A stretch of 63,919 nt of DNA from positions 1 to 63,919 of the forward strand of contig UQHJ01000006.1 in NCBI GenBank assembly GCA_900540885.1, read 5' to 3'. The translations under genes were made by a program, and so were the position numbers. The DNA comes from an uncultured Prevotella sp. Its GTDB lineage: Bacteria > Bacteroidota > Bacteroidia > Bacteroidales > Bacteroidaceae. Below, piece by piece: positions 9,206 through 17,281 of this stretch (its first letter is position 1; every line of letters begins with the position of its first letter). The notes under the pieces are model-generated. The model had not been told where the DNA came from and ran no database searches. It saw nothing but the letters and a program-made list of their open reading frames with translations.

Positions 9206-9658
9206 ATGCAGCAACTTAACCTCCCTCCATTCAACATAAAAGTAGCCGAGCGTGAAGGCCAAACTACCATTTACGACTTCTTACGCCACCGCTACTTACG
9301 TCTCACTCCTGAAGAGTGGGTGCGCCAACATTTCACCCACTTTCTTGTTGAACATAAAGGCTACCCCACTGCCCTGTTGGCTAACGAAGTTACAATTGAC
9401 GTAAATGGTGTGGCTCGTCGCTGCGACAGTGTATTATACAAAGCCGCAGGAGGAATGCCACGCATGATAATCGAATACAAGGCTCCTCATATTCATATTA
9501 CGCAATCCGTATTCCAACAGATATATTCTTATAATAGTGTACTGCGAGCAGATTATCTAATTGTGAGCAACGGCATCAATCACTACTGCTGTCACGTTGA
9601 TTATGACAACATGCGCGTTGACTTCCTGAAGGATATTCCTAATTATATAGAATTGTAA
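9206..9658 (+). CDS. Stand-alone HsdR N-terminal (PD-(D/E)xK) nuclease-domain protein
   Basis: 150 residues that correspond to the type I restriction enzyme R-protein N-terminal domain only (HSDR_N_2 type). The nuclease motif is visible: RRCDSVLY with D74, then MIIEYKAP with E90 and K92, then QxxxY-like QQIYSY near 104. The translocase domains and the HsdM/HsdS partners of a type I system are absent nearby. Such short proteins are common in Bacteroidales and their role is not established. It is flanked by repeats D and E/C, so the gene sits in a repeat-rich pocket between AMP nucleosidase and queA. Confidence 0.85.
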   Translation: MQQLNLPPFNIKVAEREGQTTIYDFLRHRYLRLTPEEWVRQHFTHFLVEHKGYPTALLANEVTIDVNGVARRCDSVLYKAAGGMPRMIIEYKAPHIHITQSVFQQIYSYNSVLRADYLIVSNGINHYCCHVDYDNMRVDFLKDIPNYIEL

Positions 9659-9678
9659 TTACTTCCCAAATAAAAGCG

Positions 9679-9686
9679 TAACTTTG
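9679..9686 (+). promoter_or_regulatory. -7 box for queA
   Basis: TAACTTTG matches TAnnTTTG. The leader to the ATG at 9774 would be about 80 bases and would contain the hairpin at 9706-9744. Confidence 0.65.
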
Positions 9687-9705
9687 CAAACAATAAAAAT
9701 AATAG

Positions 9706-9744
9706 AAGTTCGGATTCAGCAAGGACAGGCTGAATCCGAAACTT
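9706..9744. repeat. Hairpin in queA leader, minimal family E unit
   Basis: AAGTTCGGATTCAGC pairs with GCTGAATCCGAAACTT (one bulge). The arm plus AAGGACAGGCTGAA resembles the end of the large hairpin at 39221-39563. It could act in the queA leader, but it shows no preQ1 riboswitch pattern. Confidence 0.6.
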
Positions 9745-9749
9745 GAGTA

Positions 9750-9772
9750 AACTAATTTTGAATACCTACTTA
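9750..9772. repeat. Solo end of family C element
   Basis: AACTAATTTTGAATACCTAC and the bases after it are identical to the right end at 8988-9010. It ends two bases before the queA start codon, so it forms the ribosome-binding region. Confidence 0.8.
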
Positions 9773-9773
9773 T

Positions 9774-11003
9774 ATGCAAGATCCGAAACACATTCATATA
9801 GCCGACTACGACTACCCCTTGCCCGATGAGCGCATTGCCAAATATCCTAAAGCCATACGCGATGAGTCAAAACTTTTACTCTATAAAAGCGGTGAGATAA
9901 GCGAAGATACGTTTTACAACTTGCCTAACCACTTGCCAGCAGGCGAACTCATGGTGTTTAACAATACAAAGGTCATTCAAGCGCGCCTTCACTTTCATAA
10001 GTCAACGGGGGCACTCATTGAAGTATTTTGTCTTGAACCTCACACGCCCCACGACTACCAGGTAAACTTCAGTACGACTCGCCGCGTTACGTGGACTTGC
10101 CTTATTGGCAACCTAAAAAAGTGGAAAGAAGGTAAACTTGAACGCATCATTCAAGTAGGCGAGAAGCAAATTACGCTTACGGCCGAGCGCATTGGCATTA
10201 GCGGTACTGGCCACGAAGTAGAGTTTGATTGGGGAGACGATACGATAGCCTTCTCTGAAGTGCTCGAAGCGATTGGTGAACTTCCTATTCCCCCATACTT
10301 AAATCGTGAAACAGAGGCGAGCGACTTAAAAACGTACCAAACGGTATATAGTAAAATAAAGGGTTCGGTAGCAGCACCCACTGCTGGACTTCACTTTACG
10401 GAGCGCGTACTCAAAGCCTTGGACAACAAAGGCATTGAACGCAACGAAATAACCCTCCACGTAGGAGCAGGTACTTTCAAACCCGTTAAGAGTGAAGAAA
10501 TTGGCGGACACCCCATGCACGCTGAATGGATTGCCGTAAAGCGCGAAAGCATTGAACGTCTTTTGGCACATAACGGCCATTGCGTTGCTGTTGGCACTAC
10601 CTCGGTGCGCACACTCGAGAGTCTATATTATATAGGTGTGCTCATTCACCACAATCCCGCAATTCATGCCGACGACTTACACGTTCCCCAATGGATGCCC
10701 TACGACTATACCGCTTCGCCTGAGATAGAACTTTCGACCAAGGAAGCTCTACAGACTATTCTCGATTGGATGGATCGTAACGAATTGCCCGTACTGCATG
10801 CCTCTACGCAGATAATCATTGCCCCCAGTTACCAATACCACGTAGTAAAGGCTATGGTTACGAATTTTCACCAACCGAAGTCCACTCTACTGTTGCTCGT
10901 TTCAGCACTTATTGGTGATAATTGGCACCGCGTTTACGACTACGCCCTCAGTCACGACTTCCGCTTCTTGAGCTACGGTGATAGTTCACTACTTATTCCC
11001 TAA
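9774..11003 (+). CDS. queA: tRNA preQ1(34) S-adenosylmethionine ribosyltransferase-isomerase
   Basis: 409 residues. QueA transfers and isomerises the ribosyl part of SAM onto preQ1 at tRNA position 34, giving epoxyqueuosine. Visible family motifs: DYDYPLPDERIAKYP at the N-terminus, LMVFNNTKVIQARL, GSVAAPTAGLHFT, LHVGAGTFKPV, HAEWI, VGTTSVRTLES and the C-terminal TNFHQPKSTLLLLVSA. The length exceeds the E. coli protein (about 356) by an insert typical of Bacteroidota. The start at 9774 follows the -7 box and leader hairpin. It ends at its own terminator. Confidence 0.95.
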   Translation: MQDPKHIHIADYDYPLPDERIAKYPKAIRDESKLLLYKSGEISEDTFYNLPNHLPAGELMVFNNTKVIQARLHFHKSTGALIEVFCLEPHTPHDYQVNFSTTRRVTWTCLIGNLKKWKEGKLERIIQVGEKQITLTAERIGISGTGHEVEFDWGDDTIAFSEVLEAIGELPIPPYLNRETEASDLKTYQTVYSKIKGSVAAPTAGLHFTERVLKALDNKGIERNEITLHVGAGTFKPVKSEEIGGHPMHAEWIAVKRESIERLLAHNGHCVAVGTTSVRTLESLYYIGVLIHHNPAIHADDLHVPQWMPYDYTASPEIELSTKEALQTILDWMDRNELPVLHASTQIIIAPSYQYHVVKAMVTNFHQPKSTLLLLVSALIGDNWHRVYDYALSHDFRFLSYGDSSLLIP

Positions 11004-11018
11004 AACATAAACTAATAA

Positions 11019-11065
11019 TGGGCTTAATAGACAACAACATAACAGTCTATTAAGCCCACTTTTTT
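11019..11065 (+). terminator. Terminator after queA
   Basis: TGGGCTTAATAGAC pairs with GTCTATTAAGCCCA (14 bp), followed by C and six T. Confidence 0.92.
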
Positions 11066-11077
11066 AATCATATAGAA

Positions 11078-11596
11078 ATGATGCAAGATAATAATGCAGA
11101 GCTATTACCCATTGTTGACAACGAAGGCCGCGTCATAGGTTCGGCCTCACGAGGCGAATGTCACGATGGGAAGAGCATGCTACTCCACCCCGTAGTCCAT
11201 CTACACGTATTTAACGAACAAGGCGAACTTTATCTTCAGCACCGCCCAGCTTGGAAACGCATTCAGCCCAACAAGTGGGACACAGCCGTTGGCGGTCACA
11301 TCGACTATGGCGAAAGTACTGAAAATGCCTTACAGCGTGAAGTACGTGAAGAGATCGGTCTAACTCAATTCCACCCCCACTTCTTACTCAAGTACATTCA
11401 CCAGTCGGAGGTCGAACGCGAATTGGTATATGTATATACCACTACTACCGACACCCCTCCCACCCCCTCTGACGAATTAGACGGAGGCCGTTTTTTTACC
11501 CTACAAGAGTTAGCAGAACGTATGCACACCGACTTCTTCACCCCTAATTTCGAAGTTGAGTGGAAACGAATTTGCACATTAATAAGCAATAGATAA
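11078..11596 (+). CDS. Nudix hydrolase
   Basis: 172 residues. The Nudix box is intact: GGHIDYGESTENALQREVRE followed by EIGL, giving Gx5Ex7REVxEExGL at about residues 72-94. The preceding QHRPAWKRIQPNKWDTAVGG block resembles the isopentenyl-diphosphate-isomerase-like Nudix group (YfcD type). It would hydrolyse a nucleoside-diphosphate-linked substrate; the substrate cannot be read from the sequence. Start ATG at 11078 or the next codon, 13 bases after the queA terminator. The stop codon overlaps the first bases of a family A palindrome. Confidence 0.9.
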   Translation: MMQDNNAELLPIVDNEGRVIGSASRGECHDGKSMLLHPVVHLHVFNEQGELYLQHRPAWKRIQPNKWDTAVGGHIDYGESTENALQREVREEIGLTQFHPHFLLKYIHQSEVERELVYVYTTTTDTPPTPSDELDGGRFFTLQELAERMHTDFFTPNFEVEWKRICTLISNR

Positions 11597-11766
11597 ACTG
11601 CAATTTATCTGCCTAATTGGGGGGCGGCTAATTGGGGGGCGGGTTTTTAACCCGCGGCAGCAGCGGGCTTGAACATCTACTTATAGTCGCTAAGCGACTA
11701 TAAGCAACATGCTGCTGCCGCGGGTTACAAACCCGCCCCCCAATTAGACCGACAGATTGCAGTTTA
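11594..11766. repeat. Family A palindrome, short form
   Basis: Left end TAAACTGCAATTTATC, right end GATTGCAGTTTA. Inside, GGGGGGCGGGTTTTTAACCC with GCGGCAGCAGC is mirrored by GCTGCTGCCGCGGGTTACAA and ACCCGCCCCCC; the centre is ATAGTCGCTAAGCGACTAT. The left arm carries a partial duplication of the CTAATTGGGGGGCGG block. It probably also terminates the Nudix gene. Confidence 0.9.
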
Positions 11767-11784
11767 AAAGCCTCTACGAAATGT

Positions 11785-12160
11785 TTCAGAATGTCCTAAA
11801 AAGGCATTAGCTTACGTATATTTTACCAATGGTGTTTTTTGCTTTCATGTTTCATTTTTAGTTTCAACCTATTGATTATCAATACTTTTGAAGGCTGAAA
11901 CATACGACTTTTATGTTTCATTTTTAGTTTCAATGTTTCATTCAAAAAACACTGAGGGAGAAAAACAAAAACACTGTGGGAGCGATTCAAAACCTCTGTG
12001 GGAGCGATTCAAAAACACTGTGGGAGCGTGAAAGCGCTCCCTCAGTGTTTTGAAAAATGAAACATGAAACTAAAAATGAAACATAAAAGTCGTATGTTTC
12101 ATTTTTCTAAATGATTGATATTCAATTACTTTATAACAAAAAATGAAACATGAAAGATAA
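11785..12160. repeat. Family B GTTTCA-rich long repeat, copy 1
   Basis: A stretch rich in TGTTTCATTTTTAGTTTCA on one side and its complement on the other, with a centre of tandem CACTGTGGGAGCGATTCAAAA units closing on GCTCCCTCAGTGTTTT. It aligns along its whole length with 38820-39190. No coding frame is conserved. Confidence 0.85.
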
Positions 12161-12197
12161 ATCAAAGGTTTTGAAAACGTATAGATATTTTGTGCGA

Positions 12198-12360
12198 TAA
12201 ACTGCAATTTATCTGCCTAATTGGGGGGCGGGTTTTTAACCCGCGGCAGCAGCAAGTAAAACTTACTTATTGCTGAACGCGGGTAGAAAACCCGCCCCCC
12301 AATCAGGACCACCCCCCAATGTAATTATTTAAAATGGCTCCATAACGCATCGTGTGGGTA
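12198..12360. repeat. Family A palindrome with variant right end, plus outer block
   Basis: TAAACTGCAATTTATCTGCC starts the left arm, GC-rich core GCGGGTTTTTAACCCGCGGC follows, but the right arm stops at CCCGCCCCCCAATCAGGACC without the CTGCAATTT end. An outer block (GGCTCCATAACGCATCGTGT then GGGTA, 12336-12360) like the one at 26902 follows, then a degenerate CCGCAATTTATC at 12373. Confidence 0.8.
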
Positions 12361-12402
12361 AACAAAAATAAACCGCAATTTATCAAACTCATGCAAAGCG
12401 TT

Positions 12403-12625
12403 GTAATACGTAACTTTGCACCACATTATTAAATTCTTTGTGGAGTTGATAGTGAGAGAAGTGTTTATGCTAATTTTATTTTTTTCAGCTACAAAATTAA
12501 TGAATGCCTCTCTATTTTATATTTCTCAACTCCTAGGTTATCGTATATTTCGTTGGTTGTTTAACTTTACCTTTTCCTGGTTGTTTAACTTTACGAAATT
12601 TTGGTGGTACAAAGTTACGTATTAC
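12403..12625. repeat. 223-bp inverted-repeat-bounded segment abutting the CRISPR array
   Basis: GTAATACGTAACTTTGCACC at 12403-12422 is repeated as its complement at 12606-12625 with one mismatch. The segment also contains a 17-base direct repeat, TGGTTGTTTAACTTTAC, at 12554-12570 and 12578-12594. It ends four bases before the leader-distal CRISPR repeat. A TAACTTTG box lies inside the left arm. Confidence 0.75.
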
Positions 12626-12629
12626 ACTG

Positions 12630-13772
12630 GTTTCAATCCACGCCCCCACGCGGGGGGCGACGAATACGAATAACACGCCTACGAATGCGTTTCAATCCAC
12701 GACCCCACGCGGGAGGCGACTTTGGGTAAATGGAATTTTTAATTGAATGTGTTGGTTTCAATCCACGCCCCCACGCGGGAGGCGACCAGTGCAAATAATG
12801 CCCGTGCCTACACTAATGTGTTTCAATCCACGCCCCCACGCGAGGGGCGACACAAGGCATTTGAGGCTTACACCAAGTTTATCAAGTTTCAATCCACGCC
12901 CCCACGCGAGGGGCGACGTAAAAAGCGACCAATTTACAAGGCTCGACTTGGTTTCAATCCACGCCCCCACACGAGGGGCGACATTTTTCTCGACCTCGTA
13001 TATCAAGCGTAGGATGTTTCAATCCACGCCCCCACGCGAGGGGCGACGGAAATGAACCCTCTGATACATAACACCACCAAGGAGTTTCAATCCACGCCCC
13101 CACGCGAGGGGCGACAAATGGCGATGTGCTTGTGTGTCCTACTTGTGGTGTTTCAATCCACGCCCCCACACGAGGGGCGACAGAAAGGCGTGGTGGCTAT
13201 GCTGGCAGCCTTTCAGTTTCAATCCACGCCCCCGCGCGGGGGGCGACTTGACGTTGATAAGCCAAAGTTGCTTGATTAGCGTTGTTTCAATCCACGCCCC
13301 CGCGCGGGGGGCGACTTTAGGCCAATTTCGTTAAAAGCGGACGCTTTGTTTCAATCCACGCCCCCGCGCGGGGGGCGACAAGTTTGACGCTGGATATTTC
13401 AACGATACCAACGTTTCAATCCACGCCCCCGCGCGGGGGGCGACGACTTGCCGCTCGGTGATAGAAACGGGTACCTCGTTTCAATCCACGCCCCCGCGCG
13501 GGGGGCGACGCGAGGATTTAACGGGGTTGGTAGACCTTGGTAATGTTTCAATCCACGCCCCCGCGCGGGGGGCGACTAACGCGTTTCTCTCGATGATTTA
13601 CAACGCGGTGGTTTCAATCCACGCCCCCGCGCGGGGGGCGACATACTATTTGCCCGATGAGTTTATGCTGTACATGTTTCAATCCACGCCCCCGCGCGGG
13701 GGGCGACTTTATTGGGGTGGTTTTTACGTGTATGTATGTAGTTTCAATCCACGCCCCCGCGCGGGGGGCGAC
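12630..13772 (-). CRISPR. Type I-C CRISPR array, 18 repeats and 17 spacers
   Basis: 32-base repeats starting at 12630, 12689, 12755, 12820, 12886, 12951, 13016, 13084, 13150, 13216, 13284, 13348, 13413, 13478, 13545, 13611, 13676 and 13741. On the plus strand they read GTTTCAATCCACGCCCCC followed by GCGCGGGGGGCGAC. In the I-C reading direction (minus strand) they start GTCGCCCC and end ATTGAAAC. Spacers are 32-36 bases except the most leader-distal, which is 27. The nine repeats from 13216 rightward are identical; those at 12820-13181 carry ACGCGAGGGG or ACACGAGGGG; the three oldest carry ACGCGGG(G/A)GGC and one has GACCCC. The leader is on the cas2 side. Confidence 0.98.
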
Positions 13773-13955
13773 TGCGTATTCAGAAAGTAGCTGAATACTA
13801 ATGTTTTAGAATGGGCTTTTTGCGAAAGTAAAAAGGTAAAGCGACAAAAAGCTTGTTTTTTTTCATTTATAGATATAAGTATCTGATTATCAGCGAGTGC
13901 GAGAGAAGTGGCAAAAAATGCAACACTTTAGGTTCGCACACACTATATATTTATA
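13773..13955 (-). promoter_or_regulatory. CRISPR leader
   Basis: 183 AT-rich bases between cas2 and the nearest, perfectly conserved repeat. Transcription must run leftward because cas genes and the repeat orientation both point that way and because repeat decay is confined to the far end. A minus-strand TACTTTCG at 13823-13830 is one mismatch from the -7 consensus and could start pre-crRNA about 45 bases before the first repeat. A GTATTCAG/CTGAATAC hairpin touches the first repeat. Confidence 0.7.
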
Positions 13956-14246
13956 TTAGATAAGCAGTAAGTCGGTTACATCGGTAGTGGAATGTTTGCC
14001 AATCTCCTCTACCTTGTTTTGCCAATTGTTACCTAATTTGTAAAAACGAATGCTGTCGTCAATGACATCGACAACCTCCTCTAATTGGTGCTTCAAAGAT
14101 ACAAATTGACTCTCGTTTAAGACGCATTCAAAAACAGAATTTTGTACGCGTTTACCGTAATTTTGACATAGCTTGGCCACTTTACGCAGTCTTTTAGCGC
14201 CTGTGGGCGAGGTGATGTTTACATCATAGGTAATGAGAACAAACAT
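13956..14246 (-). CDS. cas2: CRISPR-associated Cas2
   Basis: 96 residues with the ferredoxin-like Cas2 fold: MFVLITYDVNI carries the conserved aspartate (D8), then RVQNSVFECVL and the C-terminal IRFYKLGNN strand. Cas2 forms the core of the Cas1-Cas2 integrase that inserts new spacers at the leader end. Seven bases separate it from cas1. Length is normal for type I-C. Confidence 0.96.
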   Translation of the reverse strand: MFVLITYDVNITSPTGAKRLRKVAKLCQNYGKRVQNSVFECVLNESQFVSLKHQLEEVVDVIDDSIRFYKLGNNWQNKVEEIGKHSTTDVTDLLLI

Positions 14247-14253
14247 AGAAAGG

Positions 14254-15276
14254 CTATTTTATTAAGAATACGGGATAGTCGTCAATGTCCTTACGAATGT
14301 ATCGTGCCAAGAGCATGGATTGTATGTAGGGTAATAGACCAAGACTTACTTTCTCGTTTAAATAGGGGTGAACAAATAAATCGCGTTTGCGGGTCTGCCA
14401 TGCTGAAAGGATGGTTTTACGTCCCGAATCAGTCATAATGACGCCTTCATCGCCTTGTTGCAGAAAGTCTTTGGGCGTGATTTGCTTTCGGTTGATGAGT
14501 GAGAGTACTAAGCGGTCGCCCAAATAGGCGCGTAACTCTTCGATCATGTCTAAGGCCAGCGAAGCACGCCCGGGACGCAAGGTATGCATAAAACCTACAT
14601 AAGGATCAAGCCCTACAGTCTCAAGGGCTGAGGTCATTTCATTACAGATGAGGGTGTAGACAAAGGAAAGCATAGCATTGACTGCATCCTTTGGGGGACG
14701 ACGATTGCGGCCATTAAACGTGAATTGGCTTTGCTGATTGAGCATAAGTTCGGCAAACACGCCAAAGTAGTATGAAGCGGCTTCGCCTTCAATGCCGCGA
14801 ATGCTGTCGATGGTGGTGGTGGTGAGAATGCGCTGTTTACATTGTTGCAGTTTGTCAGCTATTTGGGCTATATGGTCGTTGTGACCATTGTCGCGAATAA
14901 AGCGTCGTAATATGTTGCGATAGTTTTGTACCTTTCCTGCTATGAAGAGTTGGCTCAAGTGTAGCGCATAGGCATCGTCAGCGGCACACTGATATTGTGC
15001 TTGTCTTAACAATACATTGCCTTTGGTGGGGCCTTGGAAGCGACCTATGTAGCGTCCTTGAGGTGATAAAAAGGTTAACGTCACATCACTATCGGCACAA
15101 AGCTTCATGAGCCCTGGACTGGCTCCCATATAGCCAAAGGTGACGATTTGTTCGATGTTGTGAATGGGAATGCGAAACACCTCGGTGCCTTTGACTGATA
15201 TGACAACATTGAGTCCGTCTTTGCTTAGATAGGACTCAGGAGTTGTGACGTAGAGAGTGTTAAGTAATATCCGCAT
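14254..15276 (-). CDS. cas1: CRISPR-associated Cas1 (type I-C)
   Basis: 340 residues. N-terminal beta domain (LLNTLYVTTPESYLSKDGLN) and C-terminal catalytic helical domain. Metal-binding residues are visible: the glutamate in IEGEAASYYF (near 163-165), the histidine in GFMHTLRPGR and the acidic ALDMIEELR. Cas1 is the spacer integrase with Cas2. Its start overlaps the end of cas4 by 17 bases. Nothing suggests loss of function, so adaptation should be intact. Confidence 0.97.
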   Translation of the reverse strand: MRILLNTLYVTTPESYLSKDGLNVVISVKGTEVFRIPIHNIEQIVTFGYMGASPGLMKLCADSDVTLTFLSPQGRYIGRFQGPTKGNVLLRQAQYQCAADDAYALHLSQLFIAGKVQNYRNILRRFIRDNGHNDHIAQIADKLQQCKQRILTTTTIDSIRGIEGEAASYYFGVFAELMLNQQSQFTFNGRNRRPPKDAVNAMLSFVYTLICNEMTSALETVGLDPYVGFMHTLRPGRASLALDMIEELRAYLGDRLVLSLINRKQITPKDFLQQGDEGVIMTDSGRKTILSAWQTRKRDLFVHPYLNEKVSLGLLPYIQSMLLARYIRKDIDDYPVFLIK

Positions 15277-15931
15277 ATAAGTTTTGTTTTAGGTAATATG
15301 ATACTTGTGTACAATCGGCCACCTCGGGCATGCAGAGATTTTGAAGCGAACAATTTCTGCAATGAGACCTTTTGTCCGGTTGAGGCATTATACCAGTATG
15401 GAATATTTGATGCATTTCGTTGGCACACTGTCGAGTTGTAGCTCGGAGTGAGTCAGAAATGGTAATAATCTCGCGCCGTTTGGGTTCGTTATAATAAAGG
15501 GCTGCATAGGGAATGTTGATGTGGTACATCTCTTCTAAACACATCACTTGGGCTGCCAATTGCACTTCGTCTCGTTCATCGGGCTTTTGTCTGCCTCGCT
15601 TGTACTCAACGGGGTAGGGTTTCCAATAGCCAGGGTAGCGATGGTGAGTAATGGCATCGTGAGGACTATCTGAGGGAATAAGTTCTACTGCATCGGTTAT
15701 ACCGTAGAGTCCTAACTCCTTTGAGGCAATATGGAGCGAACGGAGCGTGATGACATCACCATTCTTCTGACGATAAAAGGGATTGTCTACGTTTTCGTGT
15801 AGAATGTTGCCCTCGGTGGTTAGGCGGTTGTCTTCCCATAGTAGCTCTATATGTATTAAAGCCCATTGTCGAGGACAGAACTTATAGTGTTGTATGCCCG
15901 ATAACATGAGCATTTCGTCTTCAGTGTACAT
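15260..15931 (-). CDS. cas4: CRISPR-associated Cas4 exonuclease
   Basis: 223 residues from the ATG at 15931 (MYTEDEMLMLSGIQHYKFCP), the normal I-C length; the open frame extends 81 bases upstream without homology. Iron-sulfur cysteines are in FCPRQW near the N-terminus and in CRNCSLQNLC near the C-terminus. The RecB-like nuclease residues are in GITDAVEL and YPVEYKRG (E-x-K), then EVQLAAQ. Cas4 trims prespacers and selects the PAM end with Cas1-Cas2. A gap of 112 bases separates it from cas7c, longer than the other junctions. Confidence 0.94.
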   Translation of the reverse strand: MYTEDEMLMLSGIQHYKFCPRQWALIHIELLWEDNRLTTEGNILHENVDNPFYRQKNGDVITLRSLHIASKELGLYGITDAVELIPSDSPHDAITHHRYPGYWKPYPVEYKRGRQKPDERDEVQLAAQVMCLEEMYHINIPYAALYYNEPKRREIITISDSLRATTRQCANEMHQIFHTGIMPQPDKRSHCRNCSLQNLCMPEVADCTQVSYYLKQNLYADIT

Positions 15932-16043
15932 GGGGGAGTAGTTAGAGGAAAACGTGATACAACAATTGGAGGATAGAACTCTGACCTGCGGTTGAAGTGT
16001 CAAAACAAGCATTTATTCCGCAGGCCAGAGTCCTATTCTCAGT

Positions 16044-16895
16044 CTAAATGAGTTCTTCGACCGTTACTCCGTTAGGCAGAGCGGAGGTGTTGATGCTTAC
16101 AGCATAGTCTTTGAACGAACGAGGGACATCATTAGTTGTTTTTTCAACCTTCACCAAATCGAAGAGTTTGTTAGCAGGTGCGTTTCCTAACTCTGAGGCG
16201 TGGCGGAAGACGATGAGCTTTTGTGCACTCATAAGGCCGCGAGCGGCTGAGCGGTCAAGGTCAAACATATTTTTCAGTGCATCGAAGAAGAGGGCTAAAT
16301 CATCTTCTGTAAAGCCTGTCTGTTGGGCCAAGTTGGCCGATATGAAGCCATGGCATACGTAAAGGCCGTATGGAATAGTCGCTTTGCGTCCCATGGTATG
16401 GTTTTCGCCATTTTGGCTTTCGGCTTCTTTGGGTGTTGCTACAGCTATGCGGGTGATAGAGTGCTCTGATGTAGCTACAGGATTGACCGAACGCGCAAAG
16501 GTAAGTTGTATGGGGCCTCTCACTTGACCTGCATTCTTACCTGTTGACATGACTGCGCCAAACGTGCGTATGTCATAATAATGCTCACACATATACTGGC
16601 GAGCAGCAGCTATCTTATTTTGAGCTGCTTTTACCTTTGCATCATCATGTGCTTTGTCTATCTCGTTGTTAAGCACGGCTTTCTCTTTAACAAATATGTC
16701 GTAGCCATTGGCCAAGCCTTTTGCTACTTGTACATAGTTTCTTACCTTTCGCTTGATACAAACGTCGGTTACGATTCCCATGCCCGTTTCAGCATCGACA
16801 CGTGGCAGATTGCCAGCGTCAGGGTCGCCATTAGGATTGCCGTCTTGTACGTCGAAAATGTAGACGAAGTCGATTCTATTTTTTAATTCGTTCAT
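16044..16895 (-). CDS. cas7c: Cascade backbone protein Cas7c (Csd2)
   Basis: 283 residues with the Csd2 signature at the N-terminus (DFVYIFDVQDGNPNGDPDAG), then RTFGAVMSTG and QVRGPIQLTFARSVNPV, HSITR, and the C-terminal FDLDRSAARGLMSAQKLIVF. It forms the crRNA-coating backbone of the I-C effector complex. Start ATG at 16895, 20 bases after cas8c. Full length. Confidence 0.97.
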   Translation of the reverse strand: MNELKNRIDFVYIFDVQDGNPNGDPDAGNLPRVDAETGMGIVTDVCIKRKVRNYVQVAKGLANGYDIFVKEKAVLNNEIDKAHDDAKVKAAQNKIAAARQYMCEHYYDIRTFGAVMSTGKNAGQVRGPIQLTFARSVNPVATSEHSITRIAVATPKEAESQNGENHTMGRKATIPYGLYVCHGFISANLAQQTGFTEDDLALFFDALKNMFDLDRSAARGLMSAQKLIVFRHASELGNAPANKLFDLVKVEKTTNDVPRSFKDYAVSINTSALPNGVTVEELI

Positions 16896-16915
16896 GATAT
16901 GCTAATTTTAGAAGT

Positions 16916-17281
16916 TTATTGTTTGTTACTATCTTCTTTCTTTGTGAAGAAGTCTTGGCGCTGATGGTAGTAGCCTACAAAGAAGCGACCTTGATCTTGA
17001 AGGTTGAGGTGGGCGGGGAAGCCATCAGCCGAAATTTTGCTGATAATCTCTTGTTTTAGTTTTTCGTAATATACCTTGCTACCCTCGTTCTTAAGATTTT
17101 CGGCATGATGAGTCGAAAGGTTGAGTATCGTAGCAAAAACGGTAGCTGGCGTAGAACTGGCAGCATTCATGTATCGTTCGCGAATGCTATTTATGTGGTT
17201 GGCGTCCTCTTGTACTTTGTCGAGCACGGCAAACAGTCGGCCACAAAGGTAGCCTTGGTTGGTATTATCTTTGTCTAACAT
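16916..17281 (-). CDS. Probable Cas11c small subunit from internal start in cas8c
   Basis: In type I-C systems the small subunit Cas11c is known to be translated separately from inside cas8c. Here the codon for Met493 (ATG at 17281-17279) precedes LDKDNTNQGYLCGRLFAVLD and would give a 121-residue helical protein, close to the expected size. The bases just upstream are A-rich (AAAATACAAGTT), which fits weak Bacteroidota initiation sites. An alternative internal start is Met467 (MRIGRIAILK). This is inference from the family. Confidence 0.5.
   Translation of the reverse strand: MLDKDNTNQGYLCGRLFAVLDKVQEDANHINSIRERYMNAASSTPATVFATILNLSTHHAENLKNEGSKVYYEKLKQEIISKISADGFPAHLNLQDQGRFFVGYYHQRQDFFTKKEDSNKQ

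Noticed and set aside
9706..9772. Possible preQ1 riboswitch in front of queA.
   Set aside because: The hairpin lacks the preQ1-I/II pseudoknot sequence pattern and is better explained as repeat families E and C.
12416..12673. 85-codon open frame at the trailer side of the array.
   Set aside because: It overlaps an inverted-repeat segment and runs into the first CRISPR repeat; no homology seen.
12743..13790. Several open frames of 60-110 codons on both strands through the CRISPR array.
   Set aside because: They translate the repeats (periodic FQSTPPREGR or FNPRPHARGD) and are artefacts of the array.
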